Origin: Guadua angustifolia
Lineage: Eukaryota > Streptophyta > Magnoliopsida > Poales > Poaceae
Length of the DNA: 64,000 bases
Direction of reading: 5' to 3'
Assembly: GCA_036346375.1 (NCBI GenBank)
Contig: JAYEVE010000988.1
Span: forward strand, 186,001 to 250,000
Shown: positions 43,235-53,209 of the stretch, in pieces
Layout of the letters: each line of letters begins with the position of its first letter
Numbering within the stretch: the stretch's first letter is position 1
Program-made: the position numbers and the translations under genes
The notes under the pieces: model-generated
Told to the model about the DNA's origin: nothing
The model's database searches: none
What the model saw: only the letters and a program-made list of their open reading frames with translations

Positions 43235-45110
43235 AGCTAAGTACCCACTCCTTCCTTCTTTCATGAATGATTTGAATGCTACTAGTCTAGATTGAATAGA
43301 CAATGGTTGTAGATTTTATTATGCCGTCCTATGTTCCCATTTTATTTGTGAGTAGAAAGGTATTTACCAGCGGATCTTGTATGCTTTCATTCCTAGATCT
43401 TGGATATTGTGATTCATGAAGCATGCCCATTACTTGTTAGTGATCCTATTACATATCCATTAATTTGTATTTTCGGCTTAGGTCATGCTAGAGGACTCTT
43501 ATGCTAATTAGTTCCAAGTATGAATTTGTATGCATCGTCATGTTGATTCTGATGCAAACATCCAATTAATGGAAACTAGCTTAACTATTACATGCACATA
43601 TGTATGGATCTTGTTACAAACTTTGCTATTTGAATATGTGCATCGCTTAGATTCTTGTTTTACTATAGATTCATTTGGATCGATGATTAGATTACAAGCA
43701 TCCTGAATAATTTGCTAATAAGAAACTAACCCATACATGTTTATCAAGACCTAAACTATGCCCTCATTTTAACTTGGTATATTAGAATCGAACATATCAT
43801 ACGCTCGGATGTTTTAATAATGCTTGCTAGTGTTTAGTTGATGATTATACATGATTAAGAAATGAGGCGACCACATGTTAAAATATAACCATGAATAAGT
43901 GCAATGTCCAACACCACTTACCATTGGTACATTGACTAGAGGGTGGGATTAGTAGGATCTAATTAGCTAAAGCCTTATTAGCTTTTACCCGGATGGTGCT
44001 ATAAAATATTCATGGTTTAATTTGATAGGTTTTAGTTTTGATCTCTCAATGGAATGCTTGAGCGCCATGTTCTTTTGATACCATTCTACCTTATCATAGA
44101 GTAAATGGAAATATCGGTGTATGCATGCCCATTTATTAGTGAGTCTTATGAGAACAGATTTCCACATTAGGCTCGAGTTATTGCATTGTCGAGATAGTGT
44201 TGTATAACACAATATCTTTGTGATTTATTTGCACAATATTTATTTGTTCATATCACCAAATATCTATACATGATATGGAAGTAATAAAGACTTGGCTGAA
44301 GTCTTGGTACCTTTTGGTTGCAGAGGACAGATGGAGGAGAAGAGAGAGGTAGATGGCCTTTTGGCCTGCTTTTCTAGTCTCCAATCAGAAGGTAGAGAGG
44401 GGTTTAGCAAAGGTTTAGCAGTGCATCATGGATTCATGGGATGGTGAGAATCCACTGCCTTGTTCTTCTTTTCATTTCATACCACCTGTGAACCGACATT
44501 GCTTTGTTGGTTGTGCAGAGGTGAAACCATGGTTGGGGCTGAAATACCATGGGCTAGTAGGGGCAGGTGGATGGCATGCAAACTTAGCCTGCATGCAGCT
44601 AGCCACCTGTCCACCACTTGGCAGTGAGGTATAGGTAAGGGAATGGGCGACTAGTTGCTTGGGGACTCTGGAAGGTCTTTGGCGGTGAGGGTTAAGACGA
44701 TTGGAGTAGGTGAGGTTAAAACGATGGAGTATGGACCACTAAATGAAGTCTAGAAAGAGTTTTGAGAGTTAATCTCCTTTAAATTCTGATGTATATATTT
44801 ATATATATTGGACTGGTTTTGAAATGATCATTCTTTATGGACTTGTGAAATCGCTATTTGTGAAGACATGTATTGATTCTGTGATTTCTTTTTAGCTGTC
44901 GGTGTTGATGTAAAAAGATAGTCTTGGACTTGTGTCTTAATATAAGCTGGAATGGAATGAATTCTATTTGATATTCTTGAGTGATAATGTGTGGATGTTT
45001 AGTTGCGGTGTTATGATTGTTACCTTATGGAGTATATGTTTTCATCTGTTGAAAGTATTAGCAAGAATCTTGCAGTGGTTTAGTCATCTGTTATAAGTGC
45101 TTAAAAATGG
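43235..45110. other. CACTA interior, no gene seen
   Basis: AT-rich sequence with short frames only (43985-44212 minus, 44428-44634 plus), neither recognisable. It may include intron or downstream sequence of the captured fragment. Confidence 0.45.
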
Positions 45111-45477
45111 AAAATTAATTTTATCGTCACCACATCATCGTTAAAAGCTTTGTCTGCTTGGTAAAAGGTGTCTGTCGGTAAAGATTTGTCTATCGGTAAA
45201 AGTAGTAAATCAAAGGCAAACGGTCTATCGGTAAAGATTTGTGCATCGCTAAAACCTTTACCGTAGGACTTACACGGCACCTCTCTTTTGTCGGTAAAAG
45301 CTTTTACCAAGCAATCTTTGTCGCTATAGGTGGCTTTTAGCGACAGACAAGCTGTTGGTATATTTAAGGCATGGTGTAGTGGTAGCCTTGGCTTTCTTTC
45401 CGTACACATTGACCTAATAATAGTCTTCTAGGGTGATCCTCGGCTACTCTTTGAAGTGAGCTGCGTTGGCTTACTCC

Positions 45478-45986
45478 TTTAGCTTCTTTTTATTATGCCT
45501 GAAGCTCATCGATGGGCTTCTCGAAGTACGCTTCTTTAGGTCGGTAGGGTGGGAGCTTTGCTTTGTCTTTCGTAATCTCAGGTGAAGGTTTCCAATGGGT
45601 GTAGCGCTCGAACACAACTGGATAGTGCAGCCACATTTTGCTCTTAAGGAGCACCCTATCATACTTGTCTAGGCCATCGATCCATTAGAAGAAGTAGTAA
45701 CTATCATCTTCCTAGTGTCAAGTGTGGAGGAAGTTAAAAGTATAAAAAAGGCATTACGGAATGTACATGCGTGTAATTAACTTATGGAGAGTGTCTTGCA
45801 TGTGCAGTGTGCCTAACTAGCATTATTTGCATGTCTAGACTGCATTATCTACGCTAGAGTACCATAGTCAAATTTTGGGTAAGGAAACTTTGGCAAAGGT
45901 GCATCCTTACAAGAAACATTTGGGTAGCTTTCCGCATCCTTGGCAAGCCACTTCCGCTTATGAAGAATCGCTTTGTAGTCAGACAT
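45478..45986 (-). pseudogene. GRF-type zinc-finger gene, tandem copy 1
   Basis: On the minus strand an ATG at 45986 starts MSDYKAILHKRKWLAKDAES, then YPNVSCKDAPLPKFPYPK. An intron-like stretch separates this from FF-stop-WIDGLDKYDRVLLK, where the stop sits at a position that is Gln in copy 2, and the frame runs on to TAA near 45500. The Cys-x-FFxW-like ending is the hallmark I associate with GRF-type zinc fingers common beside grass Mutator-like elements. A TATA box (minus ctataaatat, about 46090) lies 100 bp upstream. Stops in both exons make it a pseudogene. Confidence 0.55.
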
Positions 45987-46171
45987 CGTAAACCCGCCGG
46001 TGGAGGGGTGTGTTGGGTGTTGTGGTTATACGGATGAAGTGTTGGATGTGGTGGTTGGCTTGGTTTAGTGCTGAATGTATGCTGGACAGGGCACCATATT
46101 TATAGTAAGTTTTCGGTTTGTGAATTGTGGTGGATATGTTCTGTTAATTCGGTCTCTTATTGCAAGTGTTA

Positions 46172-46350
46172 GTGTGTCGTCAATTCGATCTGACAAAGCT
46201 ACTACCCACGTGTTGTCCAATCAGCCTGACAAAGTTGCTGGTTGAGTGTTGCCCAATCGCCTTGACAAAGGTGATGGCTATGTGTTGTCCAATTGTCCTG
46301 ACAAAGCTATAGGGTGCATGTCTAATCGTTCTGACAAAGCTGGAGGCTAA
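46172..46350. repeat. Minisatellite of about 36 bp, five units
   Basis: Units like gtgttgtccaatcgtcctga followed by caaagct repeat upstream of copy 1; divergence is high. The same unit occurs upstream of copy 2. Confidence 0.75.
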
Positions 46351-46929
46351 TCTAGGGTTGCGCAGTGTGTTCTCAGGACAATATGAGGAAGGATGTTGGA
46401 GTGTGTTGTCTATTGGATGTGTTAAAGCAGGTGGAACTATGTTCATAAGGCAATAGTTGTTTGGAAGGATTTCTACTTTGAGCAAGAATTATGTACAACA
46501 AGGGCATGTATGCTTCATGGTCGGTTTCGTGGTAGGCATCTGTAATAAAGTGATTTGATGTTTAATGTTTGAATAGAATTGAAGAAATGATAGATACCAT
46601 TCCCTAATAAACATGGGCATTACATGTCACATACAATTTGGTTCATTGCCTATGTTAGCCTTCGTACTTGTACAATACAAATGGTGGCATGAACGAATGG
46701 TGAACGAAAAATACAACTATGATACATGTGCACCTATTGGAATTATAAAGAAGTCATGCTGGCTACTGTAGACCTTATATGGAAGGATTCATTGGTGCCT
46801 TCCCCTTTGATTTGGCAAGGCTTACAGCCTTAGCTTTCTTCCAATTAGTTCCATACACATCAACCCAATAATAGTCTTCTAGAACGATCTTCAGCTGCTC
46901 TTTGAAGTGAGCCACATCAGCTTGCTCCT

Positions 46930-47436
46930 TCAACTTCTTTTGTTTTTCCCAAAGCTCATAGTGGGGTTTCCAAATTATGCTGATTCAGGGCGATAGGACG
47001 GGAGCTTTGTTTCATCTTCCGCAATCATGGGGGAGGTGTAGGATGGACATAGCACTTGGACGCAACTGGGTAGCTCAGGTAGTTTTTCTACATGAAGTAC
47101 TCCTTATCGCACTTGTCTTGGCCATCGATCCATTGGAAAAGTAGCAACTATCATCTTTTTGGTGTCAAGCATGCAGGAAGTTAGAAGTATGAAAAATGCA
47201 TTATAGAATGTACATGCATTTCATTAACTTACGAAGGTTGACCTACATGTGTAGTATGCCCAGCCAGTGGTGTGTGCATGGCTAGATTGCACTATCCATG
47301 CTAGAGTATCGTAGTCGCAGTTTGGGTGGGGATACTCTGATAGCACAGGTGCATCCTTGCATGAAACATCTGGGTAGCTTTCCATCTTCTTGGAATGCGA
47401 CTTCTACTTACGAAGAATCACTATGTTATTGGACAT
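46930..47436 (-). pseudogene. GRF-type zinc-finger gene, tandem copy 2
   Basis: An ATG at 47436 starts the homologous frame; an early stop follows the tenth codon, then reading continues as ESYPDVSCKDAPVLSEYPHP, NCDYDTLAWIVQSSHAHTTG and WAYYTC, ending at a GTAAGT-like donor. The second exon includes LFQWIDGQDKCDKEYF and then a stop. The offset from copy 1 is 1450 bp and the same TATA box lies upstream (about 47548). The WAYYTC...FQWID spacing supports a GRF-type finger. Confidence 0.6.
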
Positions 47437-47639
47437 CGTGAACTGGCCGATGGAGGGGTGTGTTGGGTGTGGTGGTGGTAGGGATGTAGTGTTGGATGTA
47501 GGGGTTGGCTTGGTGTAGTATTGAATGTATGTTCAACAAAGTGCCATATTTATAGTAAGTTTTTAGTTTGTGAAATATAGTGGATGTATGCTGTCAATTT
47601 GCAAGTTCTAGTTACCAATATTGTTACAACTTGTGGCTA

Positions 47640-47770
47640 CATGCTATCTAATAGGCCTAGCAAAGATGCTCATTGTGTCTTATCCAATCGGCCCGACAAA
47701 GCTATTGGCTGCATGTTGTCCAATCGGCCTTACAAAGGTAGTGGTTGCATGTTGTCCATTGGGTTTAGAA
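47640..47770. repeat. Minisatellite of about 36 bp, three to four units
   Basis: Units like atgttgtccaatcggcctta plus caaagg, homologous to the array at 46172-46350, lie in the same position relative to gene copy 2. Confidence 0.75.
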
Positions 47771-48005
47771 AGCAGGTAGGACTATATTCGTATGGAAATA
47801 GTTGTTCGAAAGAATTCATGCTACTATGAGCGAGCATGTTCATAAGGGAGGAAGAATTATGTGCAACAAGGCCATGTACACTTCATGGTCGATTTTGTGG
47901 TACGCATCTGTAATAAAGTGATATGATGTTTAATGTTCGAAAACAAAAGAAGGAACGACAGATACCATTTCATAATAAACGTGAGATTACATGGCACATA
48001 CAGTT

Positions 48006-48960
48006 CTATTCGGTGCCCATGTTCGTGTTGTTACTTTGGATGGTACAAATCACCGCACGGACCAACCACGAACATGGACAAATCATGTTCCTTGGAAACC
48101 ATAGCCAACTATCAGTGTTCTCACCCTCTATGAAGGTGAGTACTACAGGAAGAACCTGATTATTGCTATCTACTCCTATAGTAGTCATTATCTGGCCCTT
48201 GTACTTCCTAGTCAGAAATATCCCATCCACACATAGCAATGGACGGTAATGTATGAACATGTTGATGCATGCACCAAAAGTAAAGAATGCCCACTTTATT
48301 ACCATCTTCCTAAAGAAGCGCTACAAATGTTGCTCACAGATATTGACATAAGTCCTATCATTTCTTTCCTTGATCACTTCAAGCATACCTGGTAAATTTT
48401 GATAGGAGTCCTCATACGTCACACACCTTACTTCCAAAGCCTTCACTTTGCTCTCCAGGCCTTGGTATAGCTTACAGTATACTGGAACCTTTGCTCTATT
48501 ATAAGTATGATAGCATGTGGCTCTAAATCTAGATTGCTCACAATCTCTTCATATATTGCATTCACAACAAAGCTTAAAGATATATTTTTATGCGATTGCA
48601 TAGATTCTGTCAGCACACATGAGTGTGGGACGACTATAAAACACTTCTAAATGGTGTCCCACTTAGGCTAAGTCACGTATGGACATGCCATGAGAAACCC
48701 TACATCTGGCATCTCACATTGTACATCTGTTGATCTGACTTCACAACCTTAAAGGTTCTTTGCAGCAAAACTATCCATGCTGTTATTGCTTCCTGCAAGT
48801 CACACTTACTCTTGTAAATTGCTCCTTGCCTCACCTTATTCTAATCGTACTCCCATGCGATGTCTTCACCCTCGTTGACCACCGAGCTTATCGTTGGTAC
48901 TCTTCCCAATCCGTGAGAAAAGACTCTTCATCACCTTCTTCATCACTTAAAGCCTCATAG
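48006..48960 (-). pseudogene. Mutator-like transposase relic
   Basis: The frame 48006-48305 encodes FFTFGACINMFIHYRPLLCV, then DGIFLTRKYKGQIMTTIGVD, then GENTDSWLWF, the core of a MULE transposase with the first catalytic Asp in CVDG. It is truncated after DSWLWF. Upstream, pieces in other frames match the region before the core (LPGMLEVIKERNDRTYVNIC near 48340-48400; SLSFVVNAIYEEIVSNLDLE near 48540-48590). Transposase cuts and moves the element; stops and frameshifts make this copy inactive. Confidence 0.8.
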
Positions 48961-49804
48961 TCATGGCCCTCAGCCTCCATCGCTTCCACCAACACTTAAA
49001 TCTGTTCTCTCATCTGCTACACCCATTCATTCCTTCATCTCTGGCATTGTAACACCAACTTCCTCACCTTGCACTCCCTCCTGACCCAAAATCACATCTT
49101 ACCTCTCTAAGCATTCCATACTTCGGCTGCTCTCCCCAACTTCGTTCGGTTCATCACCAATAGCCTCTTCCTCCTATGTCCATTGGCCGACATCAACTTT
49201 CTAAAATGCTTGCACCAACAACACTAAAGGCCATTCTCGCTTATTCTCCAATATGACATACGAGCTCCACGACTTCAGCCCCTTTAACTCCACTAACTCC
49301 TAGTACGTACAATGCCATGTCTGACAGCCTACCCTGTGCGATTTCAGATCATGCAACTCACGGTCCAATGAGAACAGGTGGCATACCATCTAGTAACTGT
49401 GCCCCATGGATGCTCATGTGCACGTGACAGGATAGCCACCACATTTGAAAAATGACCTAGTTTCACCCCTTATGCACCCATGTGCGAAATCCCTTCTCTG
49501 TATTGTATGTTAAATTATACTCGTTCATCCATACCTGTCAAGCATTTCATCAAGTTCTTATGCACAACACAATGTCATCAAGTCTATCAGTACCTACTAC
49601 ACCTCATAAAATTCTAAACCTACCTATACCACTACACCTATGTACCACGATGACCTACTATCGCTACATGAAACAAGCTGCTACAAGCATACATATATTT
49701 ATTTTTTGACTACATACTACTCATGTACTTTTCACAATTTTGTATGTCCAATCAGATCCATCCTAAGCCATACACAGTAGGTATGAATGTAAAAATACCT
49801 ATAT
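48961..49804. other. No gene recognised
   Basis: It may hold further decayed transposase N-terminus or leader sequence on the minus strand; no frame is long enough to support it. Confidence 0.4.
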
Positions 49805-50020
49805 ATCTACATAACTATTGCTATTCAATACTACTAATTATTTATGAACCTAATTAATTTGGTCACAAAGTCATGTATCTAAACAACTATTACTACTCTA
49901 TACATCTAATTACTTACAAACCTAATTAATCTGTTCACTAAGTTATGTATCTAAATAACTATTGCTATTCTACCTAGCTAATTACTTATAAATCTAATTA
50001 ATCTAGTTGCTAAGTTGTAC
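49805..50020. repeat. Three 72-bp tandem repeats
   Basis: atctaNataactattgctat starts units at 49805, 49877 and 49949. Each continues through ctaattactta and cctaattaat with scattered changes. Confidence 0.85.
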
Positions 50021-50086
50021 CTTTGAGTAGTAATTGAAATGAGCAAAAAAAAACATATATGCAAAATTGTGGATGACCTCTACTCC

Positions 50087-50178
50087 TCCTTCTCTTCCTC
50101 CTCCTCCTCTTCTTCCCCTCCTCCATCCTCTTTCCCCTCTCCTTTCTTCTCTTCCCTCTCTCCTTTCTTCTCTCTTTG
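50087..50178. repeat. CT-rich low-complexity tract
   Basis: Almost only C and T (cttcctcctcctcctcttct and similar). The serine-rich frame across it is a by-product. Confidence 0.8.
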
Positions 50179-50239
50179 GCTAGTAGGGGTAGCAGTTGTT
50201 CTAGCCAAGCAAGGGCTAGGCCAATTTTATACCCTCATT

Positions 50240-50390
50240 CTCACCATTCAAATGGCGACAGAGAGTTTGACCATTGGCGGCAGGCCTTTGTAGCCATTTC
50301 TAATGGCGACATGGTCTCATAGCCATTTCGAATGGCGATAAAGACCATATCGCCATTTTAAATGGCGATAGGCAGGTATTTTGTACATTT
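50240..50390. repeat. Right subterminal repeat cluster of the Mutator-like element
   Basis: Repeated gccatttcgaatggcgata-type palindromic words, the inverted counterpart of 40700-40880. Confidence 0.65.
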
Positions 50391-50411
50391 TCATTCAACA
50401 TATTATTTCTG

Positions 50412-51600
50412 TGTGATGCCCCCACTATGTCTGACTAAGTCGAAACAATGGAGAATGTCACAGAGCAGAGTTGCACTAGGATCAGCTAAGGAAAACAGTG
50501 ATATGAGCCAGTAGAATCTTTCACCGTTTAGTAGATGGTACCTTATTAGTTGGGCACATATAGTGCTTCCTTAGTTCTAACTATGGTGTACACTACACCT
50601 TCAACTTATCCGATATAGAACTCTAGTGCCTCCCTCCTGATGGTCTTCGACTCCATAAAGTCATGGTCTCCAATTTTCCCGTAGTTGTAGCCCATCATCA
50701 ACAGCAACAGAACTCATGCCATAATGAGCTTCAGCCTCTACCTTATGGATGACAAGTTTGACAAACAACAACGAAACTAGGCTGAGTACAAAAGTACTCA
50801 GCAAGCGTGAAAAGTTGATGCATGTATGTATGTATGTGTGTGTGTCTATATATATTCATATATTCTTGATCACTAGACCGTTTCTCCAAAAGTAACTCGT
50901 TATCCAAAAGTAAACTTACCACTACCCATTTGTTAAAAAGGGTCAAATTTTAATTCATAAATCTACTGATGGCAGAGCGACGTGAGATCTTACAACCTAT
51001 GTTGGAGGAAAACTCACATGACGCACTTCCAAACTCGGAAGCTAGGAGTGACATCACATTTTAACTCTGATAAGAGGTGTACTGCTTTGTCCATAGCATC
51101 ACTTGGCTTATAATATCTGGCCAAAATATGTACTACTTTGGCACATGACTAAATCAAGGAAACAGAACCTTTGGCCAACCCGTACATTGATCTCTGCCCA
51201 ATACTACACTGCCTCACCATAGGCACATGCGTTGAGACTCCTACCTAGCAGTCTTGCCCTAGGGTGACTGGCCTACTTAGCACAATCACCTTCTCACCCA
51301 TGGCAGAGACAGCTACATAGTTGGTTAATCAGTCCAGCCTACCTAATTCTAGGTCTATGGTTAGTAAGGTTTACATTGTTTTTGAAATGCTTGCCAATTT
51401 GGTTATGTTCTTAAGTGATATCCTATGTAGAAAGTCCGACTTTCACAAGAACCCTACAGGTTGTTCTTTTCTAAACTCCTCTACCCACCAAATAGTTCCA
51501 TAACCCTACCTAGGTTATAATATTACCACTGGACCTCTCTAGTCCATTCTCATCAATATCACCTACTGGATCTACCTGATCCACTTGACACGTTTTAATT
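50412..51600 (-). mobile_element. Probable Tekay-type LTR end, minus strand, partial
   Basis: The plus-strand start TGTGATGCCCCC fits the 3' terminus of a Tekay-type LTR read on the minus strand. The palindromic ctgagtacaaaagtactcag (about 50782) lies about 370 bp inside, like the gagtacgttttgtactcac block 370 bp from the end of the Tekay LTR at 18596. The other end was not located. Confidence 0.45.
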
Positions 51601-53204
51601 TCTTTTAGAAATTAACCTTATGGTTGACATGCAAGAATTCCAAAAACAATCCACAACCCACAAAATTAGTTCAGAAGGCACGACCAAAGGTCGACTTGCT
51701 TGAGTGAGCTCCATCTAGCTTGCCAGTGTTGAGAAACATTCCTACGTTTCCTAGACAACTCTTGAGATCATTGCTTGCAATAATTCAAAATTAAGTTTTA
51801 AGGTATGCCTTCGCTATTTCCTAAGCATGGCCTTAAAGTTTTAATCATGAATGCTCCTGAGTATGATGCAAAACCTTGTTTGTGTATGGTGTGCATTCTT
51901 CTAATTTACAAAGGTTTTAAATATAATTATGTTGGATGTTTTAATTGTTTATGTTAACTAAGGTTATTCTATGGGTGTATGAGTAATCAAAATAAGGGGT
52001 TAAATGAATTAGGACTTTATTATTAACAGAAAAATATATAAAAGAATTAAATCTTAGCCAACCCTAATTGCCCAAGGTTGCTCTTAGAGAAATTTCATAA
52101 CGAAAGTATCAAAATTTTCAATACTTGGGATCTTCCTTAATTGTGTCTTAAATATGGCATATAATTAAAAATATATATTTCAATCATGTGTTATATGTGT
52201 TAATTTTATTGAGGTGTCGTTTGTAGTTTTATTAGGTGATTCTTAATTTACTAATTTCTATATACTATAAATGTAGCAAGAACCAATATTAGAAATTTAA
52301 TTGAGAGAAAAGAAAAGAGAAAAACTAGAAAAACAAAAATAGAATGTTGTTTGGCTCCCTGGTTTGGCCTACTTGGCCCAGCCTAGTTGGCCTCCTCCTA
52401 AACCTAACCCTTCTCCCCTCTCTCTCTCTCCACTCTCCCCTCCTAGCTGCCACTCGCTCTCATCCTCTATCTCACCTCCGCTCCGTTCTCCCCATTTCTC
52501 GCTCGCCTCCTCGGCCACAAGCTCTCGCCACCACTGTCATCCTTCCCTAGTCTTGCTAACCCTTCCATACGCCTTGTTAACCTCCCCTAGTGCCACCTTT
52601 CTCCTCTACCCTTCCCTCCCTTTTCTTCCCCCTCCTCCCTCTTGCCCCCATTGTCGCCATCCCTTCTTCTCCGATGTCGGTGCCCTCTCGGCTTCTCCTC
52701 CCTTCCCTCTCTTCCTCCTTTCTTGACTCATTCGCTTCATTGCTGCCTAAATTGTGCCACCCCTAATACCTCGCCTCCCTCTCTACCCACTCCCAAATGA
52801 TGGCACTGATGCCCGAATCCATCGCCTCCAGTGGCGTTCCTTGCCGCCACCGGCTCCCCTCTACTCACTACCCCATCACCTCCCGAAACCACACCACCCT
52901 CGAGCGCCACCTTTGATTTTCCCCACCACCAATGGCCCTCCCTGGCTACCTTCCCGACTCTGATAGCATGGAATCCCAACTGGATCCAGCGGTTTCATCA
53001 CCATCTCTGATGTCTACGGCTATCACCGACTCAGTGGTTCATACTCCTTCCCCATGGCGTAGCCATAGCCCTTGGTCGATGTGGTTCAGCCTAGCCTAGG
53101 TTTGCCTCCTGCGGCGCTAATGATGTGGTCGAGCCGATGGCACATCCAACACAGCATCACACTCATGGGAGCACAGGGTTGGGTTGCGCTAGCCTCTGTC
53201 TCCA
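51601..53204. other. LTR-like or leader sequence, no gene recognised
   Basis: AT-rich to about 52330, then a CT- and GC-rich stretch (52380-53060) whose frames (for example 52364-52726) are low-complexity Pro/Ser products. The pattern resembles the GC-rich middle of Tekay-type LTRs. The sequence continues at 55704 beyond the inserted solo LTR. Confidence 0.4.
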
Positions 53205-53209
53205 CTTCT

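Larger units (their letters stand above)
41631..45381. mobile_element. CACTA element, non-autonomous, 3751 bp
   Basis: The left end CACTACACCA and right end tggtgtagtg are perfect 10-bp inverted repeats, with GTA duplicated at 41628-41630 and 45382-45384. Subterminal regions carry repeated cggtaaa words on both sides (41680-41810 and 45150-45310). No transposase is recognisable. It contains a captured gene fragment with an intron and sits in copy 1 of a tandem duplication whose second copy keeps the empty site near 46826. Confidence 0.93.
40690..50390. mobile_element. Probable Mutator-like element with degenerate long terminal repeats
   Basis: The left (about 40700-40880) and right (about 50240-50390, reverse complement) ends both read gaaataata..., then ...ctatcgccatttaaa..., then several atggcgata/tatcgccat inverted words. 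A Mutator-type transposase relic (48006-48960) and zinc-finger genes lie between, all on the minus strand. No 9-bp duplication was found and the ends are eroded, so the exact limits are uncertain. A CACTA element is nested in it. Confidence 0.55.

Noticed and set aside
45101..45409. 102-codon minus-strand frame
   Set aside because: Crosses the CACTA right end and consists of translated cggtaaa subterminal repeats.
49805..50020. CRISPR-like array
   Set aside because: Units are contiguous 72-bp tandem repeats without unique spacers, in plant DNA.
50039..50293. Serine-rich 84-codon frame
   Set aside because: Translation of a CT tract; no conserved residues.
52344..52963. Proline- and serine-rich frames
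   Set aside because: Low-complexity by-product of a CT-rich stretch, with frames open in several phases.
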